DNA of 64,000 nt from Flavipsychrobacter sp. (GCA_024508935.1 JANINW010000011.1:38223-102222), one strand, 5' to 3'; positions 8,348 through 17,458 are shown, counted from the stretch's first letter. A program made the numbers and translations. The notes: generated by a model from the letters alone, not told the origin.

Positions 8348-9133
8348 ATGCAGAAACTGGCTGTTATTAAAATAGGCGGCAATATCATTGATGATGCTGA
8401 AAAACTGAATTCATTCCTGGCAGATTTTGCTGCTGTTGAAGGTTATAAAATACTCGTGCATGGCGGTGGAAAGATAGCAACTACCATTGGTGAGAAACTT
8501 AGTATCAGGTCAGAGTATATAAACGGCAGACGCGTAACGGATAGTGCAACGCTTGAATTGGTGACAATGGTATATGGCGGATTGATCAATAAAAATATTG
8601 TTTCCGGTTTGCAGTGGCGCGGGTGCAATGCAATTGGTCTTACCGGTGCGGATGGTAATATGATGTGTGCCCGAAAACGCGAAGTAAAAGAAGTGGATTA
8701 TGGTTATGTAGGAGATATAACCAGCGATGGTATTAATGTCAATGGGTTTCAACGCTTGCTGGAAGCCGGATTTGTTCCCGTTGTAGCACCCATTACGTAT
8801 GATGGGCAAGGCAATTTATTGAATACCAATGCCGATACCATAGCACAGGAAATAGCAAAAGCTATGGCAGCTACCATGCAGGTTCAGCTTATTTACTGTT
8901 TTGAGAAAAAGGGATTGTTGGCCGATGTGAATGATGATGATTCTGTGATAACCGGTATGGATACTGAAGTGTATCAACAGCTTAAAGCTGCAAAAGTAAT
9001 ATCAGGTGGGATGATACCAAAGGTGGATAACGCTTTTGAAGCAATAAGGAATAAAGTGAGTACAGTAGCCATAGGTCATGCTGACGATCTGCATGAACTT
9101 ATCAAAGGCGAGGCAGGTACACAAATCAAATGA
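8348..9133 (+). CDS. argB: acetylglutamate kinase
   Basis: This 261-residue amino-acid kinase phosphorylates N-acyl-glutamate. The first phosphate-binding motif K-I-G-G-N is at residues 8-12 and H-G-G-G-K at 38-42. The C-terminal motif with S-G-G-M-I-P-K-V is present near 220. Length matches the short hexokinase-like ArgB without a long N-terminal helix; that helix is associated with arginine feedback inhibition in hexameric ArgB. From the sequence this enzyme may therefore be the arginine-insensitive dimeric type (inference). The gene starts 1 nt after the carbamoyltransferase stop. Confidence 0.95.
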   Translation: MQKLAVIKIGGNIIDDAEKLNSFLADFAAVEGYKILVHGGGKIATTIGEKLSIRSEYINGRRVTDSATLELVTMVYGGLINKNIVSGLQWRGCNAIGLTGADGNMMCARKREVKEVDYGYVGDITSDGINVNGFQRLLEAGFVPVVAPITYDGQGNLLNTNADTIAQEIAKAMAATMQVQLIYCFEKKGLLADVNDDDSVITGMDTEVYQQLKAAKVISGGMIPKVDNAFEAIRNKVSTVAIGHADDLHELIKGEAGTQIK

Positions 9134-9146
9134 ATCAGGGTAGCGT

Positions 9147-10202
9147 ATGGAAAACTTATATAACGATGCCATAGGGTTATTGAAACAGTTAATTGCAATC
9201 CCTTCTTACAGCAGGGAGGAGCAAGGTACAGCAAGGCTTATTCAAACCTATCTACAGTCAAAGAATATCGCCGTAGAAAGGCTGGTAAATAATGTGTGGG
9301 CCAAGAATAAATATTTTGATCCTAAAAAGCCTGTATTGTTACTAAACTCTCACCACGATACGGTGAAGCCCAATACAGCTTATACAAATAACCCTTTCAA
9401 TGCCTTTGAAGATAGTGGCAAATTGTATGGGCTTGGTAGTAATGACGCAGGCGGATGCCTTACTGCTTTGCTGTGCACATTTGTGCATTTCTACGATAAG
9501 CAGGATATGGCATACAATATCATTTTTGCTGCTACAGCCGAAGAGGAGATATCTGGGGTTAATGGCATTGAGGCCCTGTTGCCTCATTTGGGAGTTATAG
9601 ATGTGGCAATTGTTGGCGAGCCTACCAAAATGCAAATGGCTATTGCGGAAAAAGGACTGCTGGTACTGGATTGTATTTCGAATGGTATTACCGGGCATGC
9701 GGCACGTAACGAAGGACAAAATGCTATCTATGCGGCGTTGAACGATATTAAATGGTTTAGCAGTTTTGAGTTTCCCGAGATATCTGCTTTGCTGGGACCT
9801 GTTAAAATGAATGTAACTGTAATTAAGGCGGGGGAGCAGCATAATGTGATACCGGCCGAGTGCAGGTTTACAGTAGATATACGGGTGAATGATTGTTATA
9901 CCAATGAAGAGGTATTAGAGATTGTAAAAGAGCATGTACAATGCGATGTACAACCCCGCAGTTTCCGGCTGAGAAGTACTGCAATAGATACCGGTCATGC
10001 GCTTGTTATAGCCGGTAAACAACTTGGTCTTGAAGCTTTTGGTTCTGCTACCTTGTCTGACAAGGCTTTAATGCCTTTTCCTGCATTAAAGATGGGACCG
10101 GGCGATTCTGCGCGCAGTCACAGTGCAGACGAATATATCTATACGGACGAGATAAGAGAGGGTATTGATATCTATATCAAATTATTAAACCAGGTATTAT
10201 GA
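9147..10202 (+). CDS. argE: M20-family deacylase, probable N-acyl-citrulline (or ornithine) deacetylase
   Basis: This 351-residue co-catalytic zinc peptidase-like hydrolase has H-H-D-T (metal His and catalytic Asp) at about residues 69-72. The bridging Asp is at about 100 in G-S-N-D-A-G-G, A-E-E-E with the general base is at 131-134, and G-E-P-T follows. A final His lies in S-A-R-S-H-S-A-D-E-Y near the end. Because the operon carbamoylates N-acylornithine rather than ornithine, the expected substrate is N-acetyl- or N-succinyl-citrulline. It ends with an ATGA overlap with argH. The exact acyl group is unresolved. Confidence 0.88.
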   Translation: MENLYNDAIGLLKQLIAIPSYSREEQGTARLIQTYLQSKNIAVERLVNNVWAKNKYFDPKKPVLLLNSHHDTVKPNTAYTNNPFNAFEDSGKLYGLGSNDAGGCLTALLCTFVHFYDKQDMAYNIIFAATAEEEISGVNGIEALLPHLGVIDVAIVGEPTKMQMAIAEKGLLVLDCISNGITGHAARNEGQNAIYAALNDIKWFSSFEFPEISALLGPVKMNVTVIKAGEQHNVIPAECRFTVDIRVNDCYTNEEVLEIVKEHVQCDVQPRSFRLRSTAIDTGHALVIAGKQLGLEAFGSATLSDKALMPFPALKMGPGDSARSHSADEYIYTDEIREGIDIYIKLLNQVL

Positions 10203-11494
10203 AACTTTGGCAAAAAGAGAAGACAGAAACATCCGACCGGATATTGAATTTTACGGTGGGGCGCGATAGAGAATTTGATATGCTGCTTGCGAGGTATGAT
10301 GTGCAGGGTTCTATGGCGCATGTACAAATGTTACATGATGTTGGTTTGCTTACAGCAAAGGAATTAACGGATATCTCTGCTGAATTGAGTAAGATAACTG
10401 TAATGATTGATGATGGTGATTTTGCAATAGATGAAACTGCTGAGGATATTCATTCGCAGATGGAAGCAATGCTTACGCAACGTATAGGTGAAGCTGGTAA
10501 AAAGATACATACAGGCCGCAGCCGGAACGACCAGGTGGCAGTAGATATAAAGCTGTTTTTGAGGAATGAAGCCAGGGAAATCAAAGCATCTGTTCTCAAT
10601 CTTTTCAGCTTATTGCAAAAATTGAGCGAGGAACATAAATTTGTTTTAATGCCGGGGTACACGCACCTGCAGGTAGCTATGCCTTCTTCATTCGGACTAT
10701 GGTTTGGTGCTTATGCCGAAAGCCTGGCAGATGATATGGAACTATTAGCAGCCGCTTACAATATTATTAATAAGAACCCTTTAGGCAGCGGCGCAGGGTA
10801 TGGATCATCTTTTCCGTTAAGCCGGAAGACTACTACAAAATTGTTACATTTTAATGACCTCAACTACAACAGCATATATGCACAGATGAGCCGGGCTAAG
10901 GCAGAAAAAGCAATGGGAAATGCTTTGGCTGCATTTGCACATACGCTCTCGCGGTTAAGTATGGATATCTGCTTATTCACCAGTCAGAATTTTGGCTTTG
11001 CGTCCTTCCCCGATAACCTCACTACAGGCAGCAGTATTATGCCGCACAAAAAGAACCCCGACGTGTTTGAACTGGTACGGGCGAGATGTAATCGCATACA
11101 GGCAGTGCCCAATGAGCTTTCTTTACTTATCAGTAATCTGCCCTCCGGTTATCACAGGGACACCCAGTTGTCGAAGGAAATACTTTTTCCGGCGATAGAG
11201 AGTTTAAAAGAATGCCTGGAAATAATAGCGTATATGCTTCAATCAGTGCAGGTGAAAGAAAACATTATTGCCGATGATAAATACAGGTACATTTTTACTG
11301 TAGAGAAAATAAACAAACTGGTAAATGAAGGGGTCAGCTTTCGTGAAGCGTATAAAGCGGTAGGTGCAGAAGTGGAGGCAGGTACGTTTTTTTTCAACGA
11401 TGAACTGCTGCATACACATGAAGGCAGTATTGGCAATTTGTGTAATGGTGAGATCAAACGGCTAATGGATGCTGTAGCAGAAAAAATAAAATAG
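10199..11494 (+). CDS. argH: argininosuccinate lyase
   Basis: This 431-residue enzyme of the fumarase/aspartase superfamily cleaves argininosuccinate to arginine and fumarate. The mobile signature loop G-S-S-I-M-P-H-K-K-N-P-D lies at about residues 277-288. Substrate motifs H-T-G-R-S-R-N-D-Q (about 102-110) and G-Y-T-H-L-Q (about 153-158) are intact. It is the last gene of the operon, overlaps the deacylase by 4 nt (ATGA), and its stop runs directly into a strong terminator at 11490-11519. With it the cluster encodes every step from glutamate to arginine except carbamoyl-phosphate synthesis. Confidence 0.96.
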   Translation: MKLWQKEKTETSDRILNFTVGRDREFDMLLARYDVQGSMAHVQMLHDVGLLTAKELTDISAELSKITVMIDDGDFAIDETAEDIHSQMEAMLTQRIGEAGKKIHTGRSRNDQVAVDIKLFLRNEAREIKASVLNLFSLLQKLSEEHKFVLMPGYTHLQVAMPSSFGLWFGAYAESLADDMELLAAAYNIINKNPLGSGAGYGSSFPLSRKTTTKLLHFNDLNYNSIYAQMSRAKAEKAMGNALAAFAHTLSRLSMDICLFTSQNFGFASFPDNLTTGSSIMPHKKNPDVFELVRARCNRIQAVPNELSLLISNLPSGYHRDTQLSKEILFPAIESLKECLEIIAYMLQSVQVKENIIADDKYRYIFTVEKINKLVNEGVSFREAYKAVGAEVEAGTFFFNDELLHTHEGSIGNLCNGEIKRLMDAVAEKIK

Positions 11495-11519
11495 GCTTAT
11501 CGTTTAAGATAAGCCTATT
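11490..11519. terminator. bidirectional terminator after argH
   Basis: A perfect 12-bp inverted repeat (AATAGGCTTATC at 11490-11501, GATAAGCCTATT at 11508-11519) has a 6-nt loop. It lies between argH and the convergent lipoprotein gene and can serve both. Confidence 0.85.
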
Positions 11520-11539
11520 TGTAAAAAGGATGATTTCTA

Positions 11540-12016
11540 TTAAGGTACCTGGATATAGATATTAGGCGTCTTTATGCGATTACTTTCGTGCTGGGCTTTG
11601 TCCTTTACGTATATTTCATAAGTAAGGGTATCCTCATTTTTGTGTTGCGGATCGGAACGGGCAATCAGGAATAGCGAAGCATACATCCTGATAGTGCATA
11701 CGCCACTGATGCCTTCCTTATTTTCTGAAATATCAGCAGGTATAGTGGGGAAGGGTAGTCCCTGAGCCGGGGCATTATCCCTGCTATCTTTTATATAAAT
11801 ATCATAGTTGCCGGAACCGGCATCGTTGCCCAGGTCGCCATCTTTATCGCTTACATTAAACTGTATAAAAACGGTATCTTTGCTGCTGCCTGAAATAACC
11901 GTATTAGGTTTCATGCTAACAAATGAAATAGAAGGCGCATTATTGCCTGAAGGGGCTTTTTTACAGGCAGAAATACCCAGTAATGCTAATGCCGGTATGG
12001 CTATGAAATGTTTCAT
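11540..12016 (-). CDS. hypothetical lipoprotein
   Basis: This is a 158-residue protein of unknown function. The N-terminus is M-K-H-F-I-A-I-P followed by a hydrophobic stretch and a lipobox I-S-A-C with Cys at about residue 18, so it should be an acylated envelope lipoprotein. The mature part contains V-S-D-K-D-G-D-L-G, a Ca-binding-like acidic turn in an apparent beta-sandwich; similar small lipoproteins are common in Bacteroidota. The ATG at 12016 was chosen over a TTG three codons upstream because a perfect TAACTTTG box ends only 6 nt before it. The gene is divergent from the LuxE-like gene. Confidence 0.78.
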   Translation of the reverse strand: MKHFIAIPALALLGISACKKAPSGNNAPSISFVSMKPNTVISGSSKDTVFIQFNVSDKDGDLGNDAGSGNYDIYIKDSRDNAPAQGLPFPTIPADISENKEGISGVCTIRMYASLFLIARSDPQHKNEDTLTYEIYVKDKAQHESNRIKTPNIYIQVP

Positions 12017-12022
12017 ATCAAT

Positions 12023-12030
12023 CAAAGTTA
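12023..12030 (-). promoter_or_regulatory. -7 box TAACTTTG, lipoprotein gene
   Basis: This is a perfect match to the Bacteroidota -7 consensus TAnnTTTG on the minus strand, ending 6 nt before the ATG at 12016. Transcription would begin at or next to the start codon. Confidence 0.55.
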
Positions 12031-12037
12031 ATTAAAA

Positions 12038-13033
12038 GTGGCAGATAACATAACCCCGGGCACGCCGGATTATTTCCGTTCTATTAACGCTGCCGGCTTT
12101 ACAGATATTGCATTAAACATTTTTATAAAGCAATATAATGAAAACCATATATACAGGCAATATGTAGATGCCTTGAAAATAGATCCTTATTCAATTACCC
12201 GTCTTGAAGATATCCCTTTCCTGCCTATTTCGTTTTATAAAACACATAAGGTTATAACAGGGCAGGCGGAGCAGTATCCTTTAATTTTTGAAAGCAGCGG
12301 TACTACCGGCGAAATACCCTCACGCCATTACGTGGAGGATGCCGGTGTATATGAGCAGTCATTGATAGCCGGATTTGAGCAGTTTTATGGTGCAGCATCA
12401 AACTATGCCATTTTAGCCCTCCTGCCTTCTTACCTGGAGCGTAAAAATGCCTCATTGGTGCATATGGCCAGGGTACTAATGCAGGAAAGCAGGCATCCTA
12501 ACTGCGGGTTTTACCTGGATGAATGGGATAAACTTAGCGCCACTTTAAAGACATTGGAGGCCAAAGGACAGCCTGTGTTGTTATTAGGCGTAACATTTGC
12601 ACTGCTTGATTTTGCGGAGGCTTATCCTATGCAGCTTAAACATACTATTGTAATGGAAACGGGGGGGATGAAGGGGCGCCGGGAAGAATGGACGCGGGAA
12701 CAGGTTCACAGCTTCCTTAAAAAGCAATGGGATTTAAAGCAAATACATTCCGAATATGGCATGACGGAATTGCTATCGCAAGCCTATGCATTGTCTGATG
12801 GTATTTTTCGCCCCACACATACTATGCGCGTGTTGGTAAGGGATATTAATGACCCCCTGGAAGTAATGACTGAAGGTACAGGTTGTTTGAATATTATTGA
12901 TCTTGCAAATATTCATTCCTGCGCATTTATAGCTACCGAAGATATAGGCAGGCTCAGAACCGATGGCAGCTTTGAAGTATTGGGCCGTATGGACCATGCA
13001 GCATTGCGTGGCTGCAGCCTTATGGCAGTATAG
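12038..13033 (+). CDS. LuxE-like acyl-protein synthetase / adenylating enzyme
   Basis: This 331-residue protein belongs to the LuxE branch of the ANL adenylate-forming superfamily, which activates a carboxylic acid with ATP. The Ser/Thr/Gly loop F-E-S-S-G-T-T-G is at residues 84-91. The adenine/carboxylate region Y-G-M-T-E-L-L-S lies near 244-251, and an I-G-R-L-R-T-D-G hinge segment near 300. It lacks the large C-terminal lid of acyl-CoA ligases, as LuxE does. The start is GTG at 12038, the only start after an in-frame stop. No LuxC-like reductase or LuxD partner is adjacent, so the substrate is unknown. Confidence 0.75.
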   Translation: MADNITPGTPDYFRSINAAGFTDIALNIFIKQYNENHIYRQYVDALKIDPYSITRLEDIPFLPISFYKTHKVITGQAEQYPLIFESSGTTGEIPSRHYVEDAGVYEQSLIAGFEQFYGAASNYAILALLPSYLERKNASLVHMARVLMQESRHPNCGFYLDEWDKLSATLKTLEAKGQPVLLLGVTFALLDFAEAYPMQLKHTIVMETGGMKGRREEWTREQVHSFLKKQWDLKQIHSEYGMTELLSQAYALSDGIFRPTHTMRVLVRDINDPLEVMTEGTGCLNIIDLANIHSCAFIATEDIGRLRTDGSFEVLGRMDHAALRGCSLMAV

Positions 13034-13036
13034 CGA

Positions 13037-14950
13037 TCAATGCATTACCTCCAGTTTTAGTGTTTTCTTACCTGTTCCGGATTGAAGATTGACCAGGTAA
13101 ATGCCGTTTGGCATACCTGCAGTATTGATCTCTATTTCGTTCCTGCCTGCTGCAAAAGGCTCTAACGCCCTGGTTGATAGTACCCTTCCGCTAATATCGC
13201 ATATAGTTATCTGTATTGTCTTCGGTTCATTCACTGAGAAATATATCTTGCTGCTGTTGGAAGAGGGGTTAGGATACAATACAGCATCTTCAAAAGCCAG
13301 TTGGGTTTTAGGTACGCCCAGGTAAAACATTTTTTTATTACTGTTTACTATGCTGCTGTCGTTATAGTTTACCAGCATTACAATAGCTCTCAGTTTCTCG
13401 TTGTGCCATTTTGGGTCCAGTTTTATAGTGAAGATGTAATTATAGTCTGTATTATGATTCATTGTTGAGGGGAAAGCATCTTTTACCCCGTCATAAGGTG
13501 TAGTAACACTGCGTGCCACCCAGTTGTAATGCATATCTGCAGCGGGTACCGGGCTCGGTTTGCTTTCAAAACCGCCCATAGGCCCATATTTGCCCCCTGC
13601 AAAATTGTTTTGCTGGTCGTATGCTGCACCTGTGCCGGTTACATCATCCTCTGTTAATACCAATACCGGCCGGTAATCACCGGTCATGTCTATAGCCGGC
13701 TTTATTTTGGTAGTTATGGTAAGCGTATTATCATAGTAGATACCACCGTCTACATTTATATCAGCATAGCCAAATGCATTTTTCATACGCTCATAAAAAA
13801 CGAAGAAGCTATCTGCGTCCACATTCACTTTCCGGTCAAACAAAAAGAAAGGAACGAATGCATACTTTAAGTCGTACAGGAAATCCCCATAAGTCTCTAT
13901 GCTCATAGAGTCGCCGGAGTGTGCAGAGATAAGGCATGGATCGGCATCATCATGCTCTACTTGTTTCAGGTATACCATTCCTCTTGGAGCCCAGGGATTC
14001 CAGGTGCCCGTTCCCTCTTCAATAGCCAGCTTTTTGCGTGGCATAAAATAAGCACCGCGTACATATATGTCCAGGTGATCGTTGTTGTGGATAGTATCCC
14101 CGTCCAGTTCGGCATGAGCAAACACCTTCGTGGCGCCAACCTTTACTACAGTATCGGGTATTTTATGCACAAAATTCAGTGTGCCGAACATAGGAAGTGA
14201 TACGCCGCTGATCGTATCTGATTTTAAGCTCTGTCCGTCCTGCTGGTATTGGATGATGAATGAGTGGATCGTGTCTTTGCCCGCGTTGAATACCGTTCCG
14301 CTATGTACGATGCCGGTATTCAGGGTTGCATAGCTATGTGCAGAATCCTCGGGGTTGAAAGTGCGCAGCGCTATATCTTTCGATGCTGGTATAAACACCT
14401 GTACATTGTCTATAGCCCAGCCATGCATATAGGCTCCGCGGTCGCTATACCTGAAGCCGATAAATACTTTTCCTGAATTACTATATGCCGACAAATCAAC
14501 ATAGTGTGTTTGCCCAAATGCTGTGTCTTTTGCAAGGGTTTCAAGTATTACCCATGTCTTGGTGCTATCTGTAGATATTTCTACTGTCGCATTTTCTGTA
14601 AGGCTGCCATTACTTTTTTTGTCGAAATACGAATCATATTTCAGCCATGCGCCTGATGTATTGGCCAGATCAATGGGCGGTGAGTACATCAGGACATTAT
14701 TATTAAATGGGTTATTAGGGCCGCAGTCAGAAATTCCTGCAATATGAGCGAACTGTGGCCCGCCGAAACACTGGCCACCTACCTGGTATAGTAGGCCGGC
14801 TTGCCATGGTACTACACCAGTGTAATTATGCCCCCAGCCGGAGATGTAATAACCCGGTATTTTATCAAAGTCCTGTTTGAATATTACTGTTTGGGAAAAG
14901 GCATTGTATACCAGTACCAGGGAAAGGAAAAGGGTAATAAGTTTTTTCAT
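13037..14950 (-). CDS. T9SS type A sorting-domain secreted protein
   Basis: This is a 637-residue protein. A signal peptide M-K-K-L-I-T-L-F-L-S-L ends at A-F-S-Q (about residue 20). The N-terminal third, with F-D-K-I-P-G-Y-Y and W-A-I-D-N-V-Q-V near 180, resembles a choice-of-anchor J/MAM-like carbohydrate-binding domain. The last 75 residues are a type A C-terminal sorting domain (Y-P-N-P-S-S-N, I-S-G-R-V-L, P-N-G-I-Y-L-V), which directs export through the outer membrane by the PorSS/type IX machinery. The start was moved to the ATG before the signal peptide; the frame is open 39 codons further upstream. The central region (O-mega-like thioredoxin-independent) is unassigned. Confidence 0.82.
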   Translation of the reverse strand: MKKLITLFLSLVLVYNAFSQTVIFKQDFDKIPGYYISGWGHNYTGVVPWQAGLLYQVGGQCFGGPQFAHIAGISDCGPNNPFNNNVLMYSPPIDLANTSGAWLKYDSYFDKKSNGSLTENATVEISTDSTKTWVILETLAKDTAFGQTHYVDLSAYSNSGKVFIGFRYSDRGAYMHGWAIDNVQVFIPASKDIALRTFNPEDSAHSYATLNTGIVHSGTVFNAGKDTIHSFIIQYQQDGQSLKSDTISGVSLPMFGTLNFVHKIPDTVVKVGATKVFAHAELDGDTIHNNDHLDIYVRGAYFMPRKKLAIEEGTGTWNPWAPRGMVYLKQVEHDDADPCLISAHSGDSMSIETYGDFLYDLKYAFVPFFLFDRKVNVDADSFFVFYERMKNAFGYADINVDGGIYYDNTLTITTKIKPAIDMTGDYRPVLVLTEDDVTGTGAAYDQQNNFAGGKYGPMGGFESKPSPVPAADMHYNWVARSVTTPYDGVKDAFPSTMNHNTDYNYIFTIKLDPKWHNEKLRAIVMLVNYNDSSIVNSNKKMFYLGVPKTQLAFEDAVLYPNPSSNSSKIYFSVNEPKTIQITICDISGRVLSTRALEPFAAGRNEIEINTAGMPNGIYLVNLQSGTGKKTLKLEVMH

Positions 14951-15183
14951 AGCAGTTGATTTTAAGGAAGCCTTGCAAAAATCAAAATCTACTTCACACC
15001 TCTTGTACAACATCCTAAATGTCCGAAATATATATGGCTGTATTCTAATGGGATTGTCAAAAATCAATTAGGATAAATTTTATTTAAGCGCTATACATTT
15101 CATGATATTATTTAATGACAAGCTTTGGATGCGGTTCTTGGCGGATATAGTGTAACGTGCCGAAAATAAAATTTTGAAGGATG

Positions 15184-15214
15184 TTGGCATTTTCAAAAAA
15201 AAGTATCACATTTG
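15184..15214 (+). promoter_or_regulatory. probable promoter of tRNA-Leu
   Basis: TTG at 15184-15186 and CACATTTG at 15207-15214 are separated by 20 nt. That is the spacing of Bacteroidota -33/-7 elements, with one base off consensus in the -7 box. It lies 27 nt upstream of the tRNA. Confidence 0.4.
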
Positions 15215-15241
15215 CAACCCCAAGTTCTTACAAAAGTTAAT

Positions 15242-15328
15242 GCCCAGGTGGCGAAATTGGTAGACGCACTGTGTTCAGGTCGCAGCGCTCGCAAGGGTGT
15301 GATGGTTCGAATCCATTCCTGGGCACCA
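15242..15328 (+). tRNA. tRNA-Leu(CAG)
   Basis: This is a class II tRNA with an encoded CCA end. The acceptor stem is GCCCAGG/CCTGGGC. The anticodon stem is CTGTG/CGCAG around loop TTCAGGT, giving anticodon CAG. It has a long variable arm and a T-loop TTCGAAT. The gene is followed by a strong terminator. Confidence 0.95.
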
Positions 15329-15340
15329 AGAACTTGTAAA

Positions 15341-15367
15341 GCCTCCGCAATCGCGGGGGCTTTTTTT
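15341..15367 (+). terminator. terminator after tRNA-Leu
   Basis: GCCTCCGC and GCGGGGGC pair over 8 bp around an AATC loop and are followed by T7, a typical intrinsic terminator. Confidence 0.85.
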
Positions 15368-15462
15368 ATGCCTATGGCTGATGTTTATCATGCAGCTTAT
15401 TTATTAATATCATTGTTCCCGCTGTTTTTTCACTGGTTATTTGTAAATTGTTAGTACTGTTT

Positions 15463-15930
15463 ATGAAGACATCATTATTATTCATCGGGTTAGTGTTTTT
15501 TATTACGGCCTGCAATTTCAATGGAAATAAACAGGGTGAGGGTAGTACCGATTCTATTTCGGCCGATAACCCGACAGGGGCGCTGTGGGGATATGAATAT
15601 GATTCTGTTAAACAGGATTATTACCCTATAAAGCTTAAAGAGGTGAACCAGGATACATTAAATGCAGGAACAGTAACCGCTATTATAAATAAAACCTGGC
15701 CCGATGTACAGGTGAACTACCTGAAGACATCTAATGATACTGTTTTCATAACGATACCTAACAGTACTGTGCTTACACAGCAAATGGGTACAGAAGGTGC
15801 CGAAGAATTTATAGTGACTACAACATATTCCTATACCGAGTTGCATGGTATTCAGTACGTGTCTTTCAGTTTTGAAGCAGGCGACCATGCCAATCCCGGT
15901 ATATATAGCCGTGATGGGTGGGATAAATAG
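15463..15930 (+). CDS. hypothetical lipoprotein
   Basis: This is a 155-residue protein. M-K-T-S-L-L-F-I-G-L-V-F-F with lipobox I-T-A-C (Cys at about residue 17) predicts a lipoprotein. The mature part has a Ser/Asp-rich linker, then a compact domain rich in beta-strand patterns (V-F-I-T-I-P-N-S-T-V-L-T-Q-Q-M-G and V-S-F-S-F-E-A-G-D-H-A-N-P-G-I-Y). That arrangement resembles uncharacterised Chitinophagaceae lipoproteins. Function is unknown. ATG at 15463 was preferred to an upstream TTG at 15448. The CPBP remnant lies immediately downstream. Confidence 0.75.
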   Translation: MKTSLLFIGLVFFITACNFNGNKQGEGSTDSISADNPTGALWGYEYDSVKQDYYPIKLKEVNQDTLNAGTVTAIINKTWPDVQVNYLKTSNDTVFITIPNSTVLTQQMGTEGAEEFIVTTTYSYTELHGIQYVSFSFEAGDHANPGIYSRDGWDK

Positions 15931-15946
15931 GATATGCCTCTTATAA

Positions 15947-16102
15947 GATTCGTCTTATATTGTACAATTGGAAAGTATATTACGTTCATTGCGTATTGTA
16001 CCCCTGGGCCTTATGTGGGGCTATATGACGCATCGCACCAAAAGCTTCCTGCCGGCAATGCTGGTACATGGCAGTAATTTCTGGGGGCTTCAGAATTTTT
16101 AG
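15947..16102 (+). pseudogene. C-terminal remnant of a CPBP-family intramembrane protease
   Basis: An open frame of about 50 codons without a good start ends with TAG at 16100-16102. It reads P-L-G-L-M-W-G-Y-M-T-H-R-T-K-S-F-L-P-A-M-L-V-H-G-S, then N-F-W-G. This matches the last conserved part of CPBP/CAAX-type membrane proteases (glycine-rich helix, then the H-x-x-N motif). The N-terminal two thirds with the E-E-x-x-x-R motif are absent: the frame is closed by TAA at 15944 and the region upstream is the lipoprotein gene. It is most likely a decayed gene tail. Confidence 0.5.
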
Positions 16103-16104
16103 GG

Positions 16105-17451
16105 CTATTTTTTCCCTTTAGGCTTTGCGCCGCGTTTTTTAGGCTTGCCGTATTTTTCCATCATCTTATCGGCATGGCGTACTTTGATATTGACTTTTTT
16201 GTTCTTCGCCTTTTTCTCGTGAAATGCGCCGCCGCCTTCGTATTTAGGTCGCTTTATTTGTATTTCCCTAACAAAGACTTTTGGCATTTCATCAGCTGTT
16301 AGTACATCTGATATTTCCAGACCTTCAGGCAATTCATTTACAGGTATTTTATATTTCATCAAAGCCTCTATCGCCTCCTGGTATTCTTTCTCTTTTTCGG
16401 TAATAAAGCTGATAGCAATACCTTTTTTATCAGCGCGGCCGGTACGGCCTATGCGATGTATGTAGTTCTCTGGTACATCCGGCATATCGAAGTTAATGAC
16501 ATGGGTCACTTCCGCTATATCCAGCCCGCGTGCAATGATATCAGTTGCTATGATAAAGCGGTAAGTGCCGTCGCCAAACAGTCGTACCGTGTTAAAGCGG
16601 TAATTCTGATCTTTATTGCTATGCATCACGCCCAGCTGGCCCGGAAATTTTGGTTCCATCTGTTCATACAGGTCATCGGCCAGGCTTTTAGTGGCCACAA
16701 ATACCAATACCTTGCTCATGTCCGCATCATCAGTCAGCAGGCGTTCCAGCAAATTAACTTTAGTATAAAAATTAGGTACGTAATAAGCGGACTGGTCAAT
16801 GTTTTCCAGCGGAGTACCTACAGGAGCTGCCTCTACCGTTACAGGACTATTAAAGTACGTCTGTATCAGCGTTTCCACTTCTTCCGTCAGGGTAGCAGAG
16901 AACATGAGATTCTGCCTTTTTTCCGGCAACAGATCAAGCAGGTCATTTAACTGAGTGCGGAAGCCAAGGTTCAGCATTTCATCTACTTCGTCTATAACCA
17001 GTTTCTTTATATTCTTGGTTTTTAATGCGCCCTGGTAGATAAGATCGAGTACACGGCCCGGAGTACCTACCACTACGTCTACACCATTTTCAATGGCAGC
17101 GGCTTGTGGCTTCATGTTCACGCCACCGTAGGCACCCACCACCTGTAGTGTTTGATACTTACTCAATTGTTTTATGGCCTCTACCACCTGCACTACCAGC
17201 TCCCGGGTGGGTACGATCACCATTATTTGCGGAAAGCGGTCTTTTGAAAACTTCCACATACGCAGTAATGGCAGCAGATAGGCAAATGTTTTACCTGTAC
17301 CCGTTTGTGCTATGCCGCATACATCGGCCCCAGACATGATAACAGAGAATGATTTCTGCTGTATAGTAGTAGGGTTAACAAAGCCCAGTTCTTCCAGTGC
17401 GTTAAGCAGTGGTTTGCTGAGGTTCAGGTCTTCAAAATGCATTGTGCTCAT
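16105..17451 (-). CDS. DEAD-box RNA helicase
   Basis: This 448-residue ATP-dependent RNA helicase has the Q motif (F at 6; P-T-T-I-Q-Q at 27-32), motif I A-Q-T-G-T-G-K-T at 48-55, and motif Ia P-T-R-E-L-V at 81-86. Motif II is D-E-V-D, a conservative change from D-E-A-D. Motif III S-A-T and motif VI H-R-I-G-R-T-G-R follow. The C-terminal 70 residues are basic (G-A-K-P-K-G-K-K end), likely RNA-binding. It is related to the RhlE/DbpA-type helicases acting in ribosome assembly or cold adaptation. A perfect -7 box lies 7 nt before the ATG, so the mRNA is probably leaderless. Confidence 0.93.
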   Translation of the reverse strand: MSTMHFEDLNLSKPLLNALEELGFVNPTTIQQKSFSVIMSGADVCGIAQTGTGKTFAYLLPLLRMWKFSKDRFPQIMVIVPTRELVVQVVEAIKQLSKYQTLQVVGAYGGVNMKPQAAAIENGVDVVVGTPGRVLDLIYQGALKTKNIKKLVIDEVDEMLNLGFRTQLNDLLDLLPEKRQNLMFSATLTEEVETLIQTYFNSPVTVEAAPVGTPLENIDQSAYYVPNFYTKVNLLERLLTDDADMSKVLVFVATKSLADDLYEQMEPKFPGQLGVMHSNKDQNYRFNTVRLFGDGTYRFIIATDIIARGLDIAEVTHVINFDMPDVPENYIHRIGRTGRADKKGIAISFITEKEKEYQEAIEALMKYKIPVNELPEGLEISDVLTADEMPKVFVREIQIKRPKYEGGGAFHEKKAKNKKVNIKVRHADKMMEKYGKPKKRGAKPKGKK

Positions 17452-17458
17452 TAGTGCG

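Noticed and set aside
15212..15454. 80-residue frame covering tRNA-Leu
   Set aside because: It runs through a tRNA and its terminator; the RNA explains the sequence.
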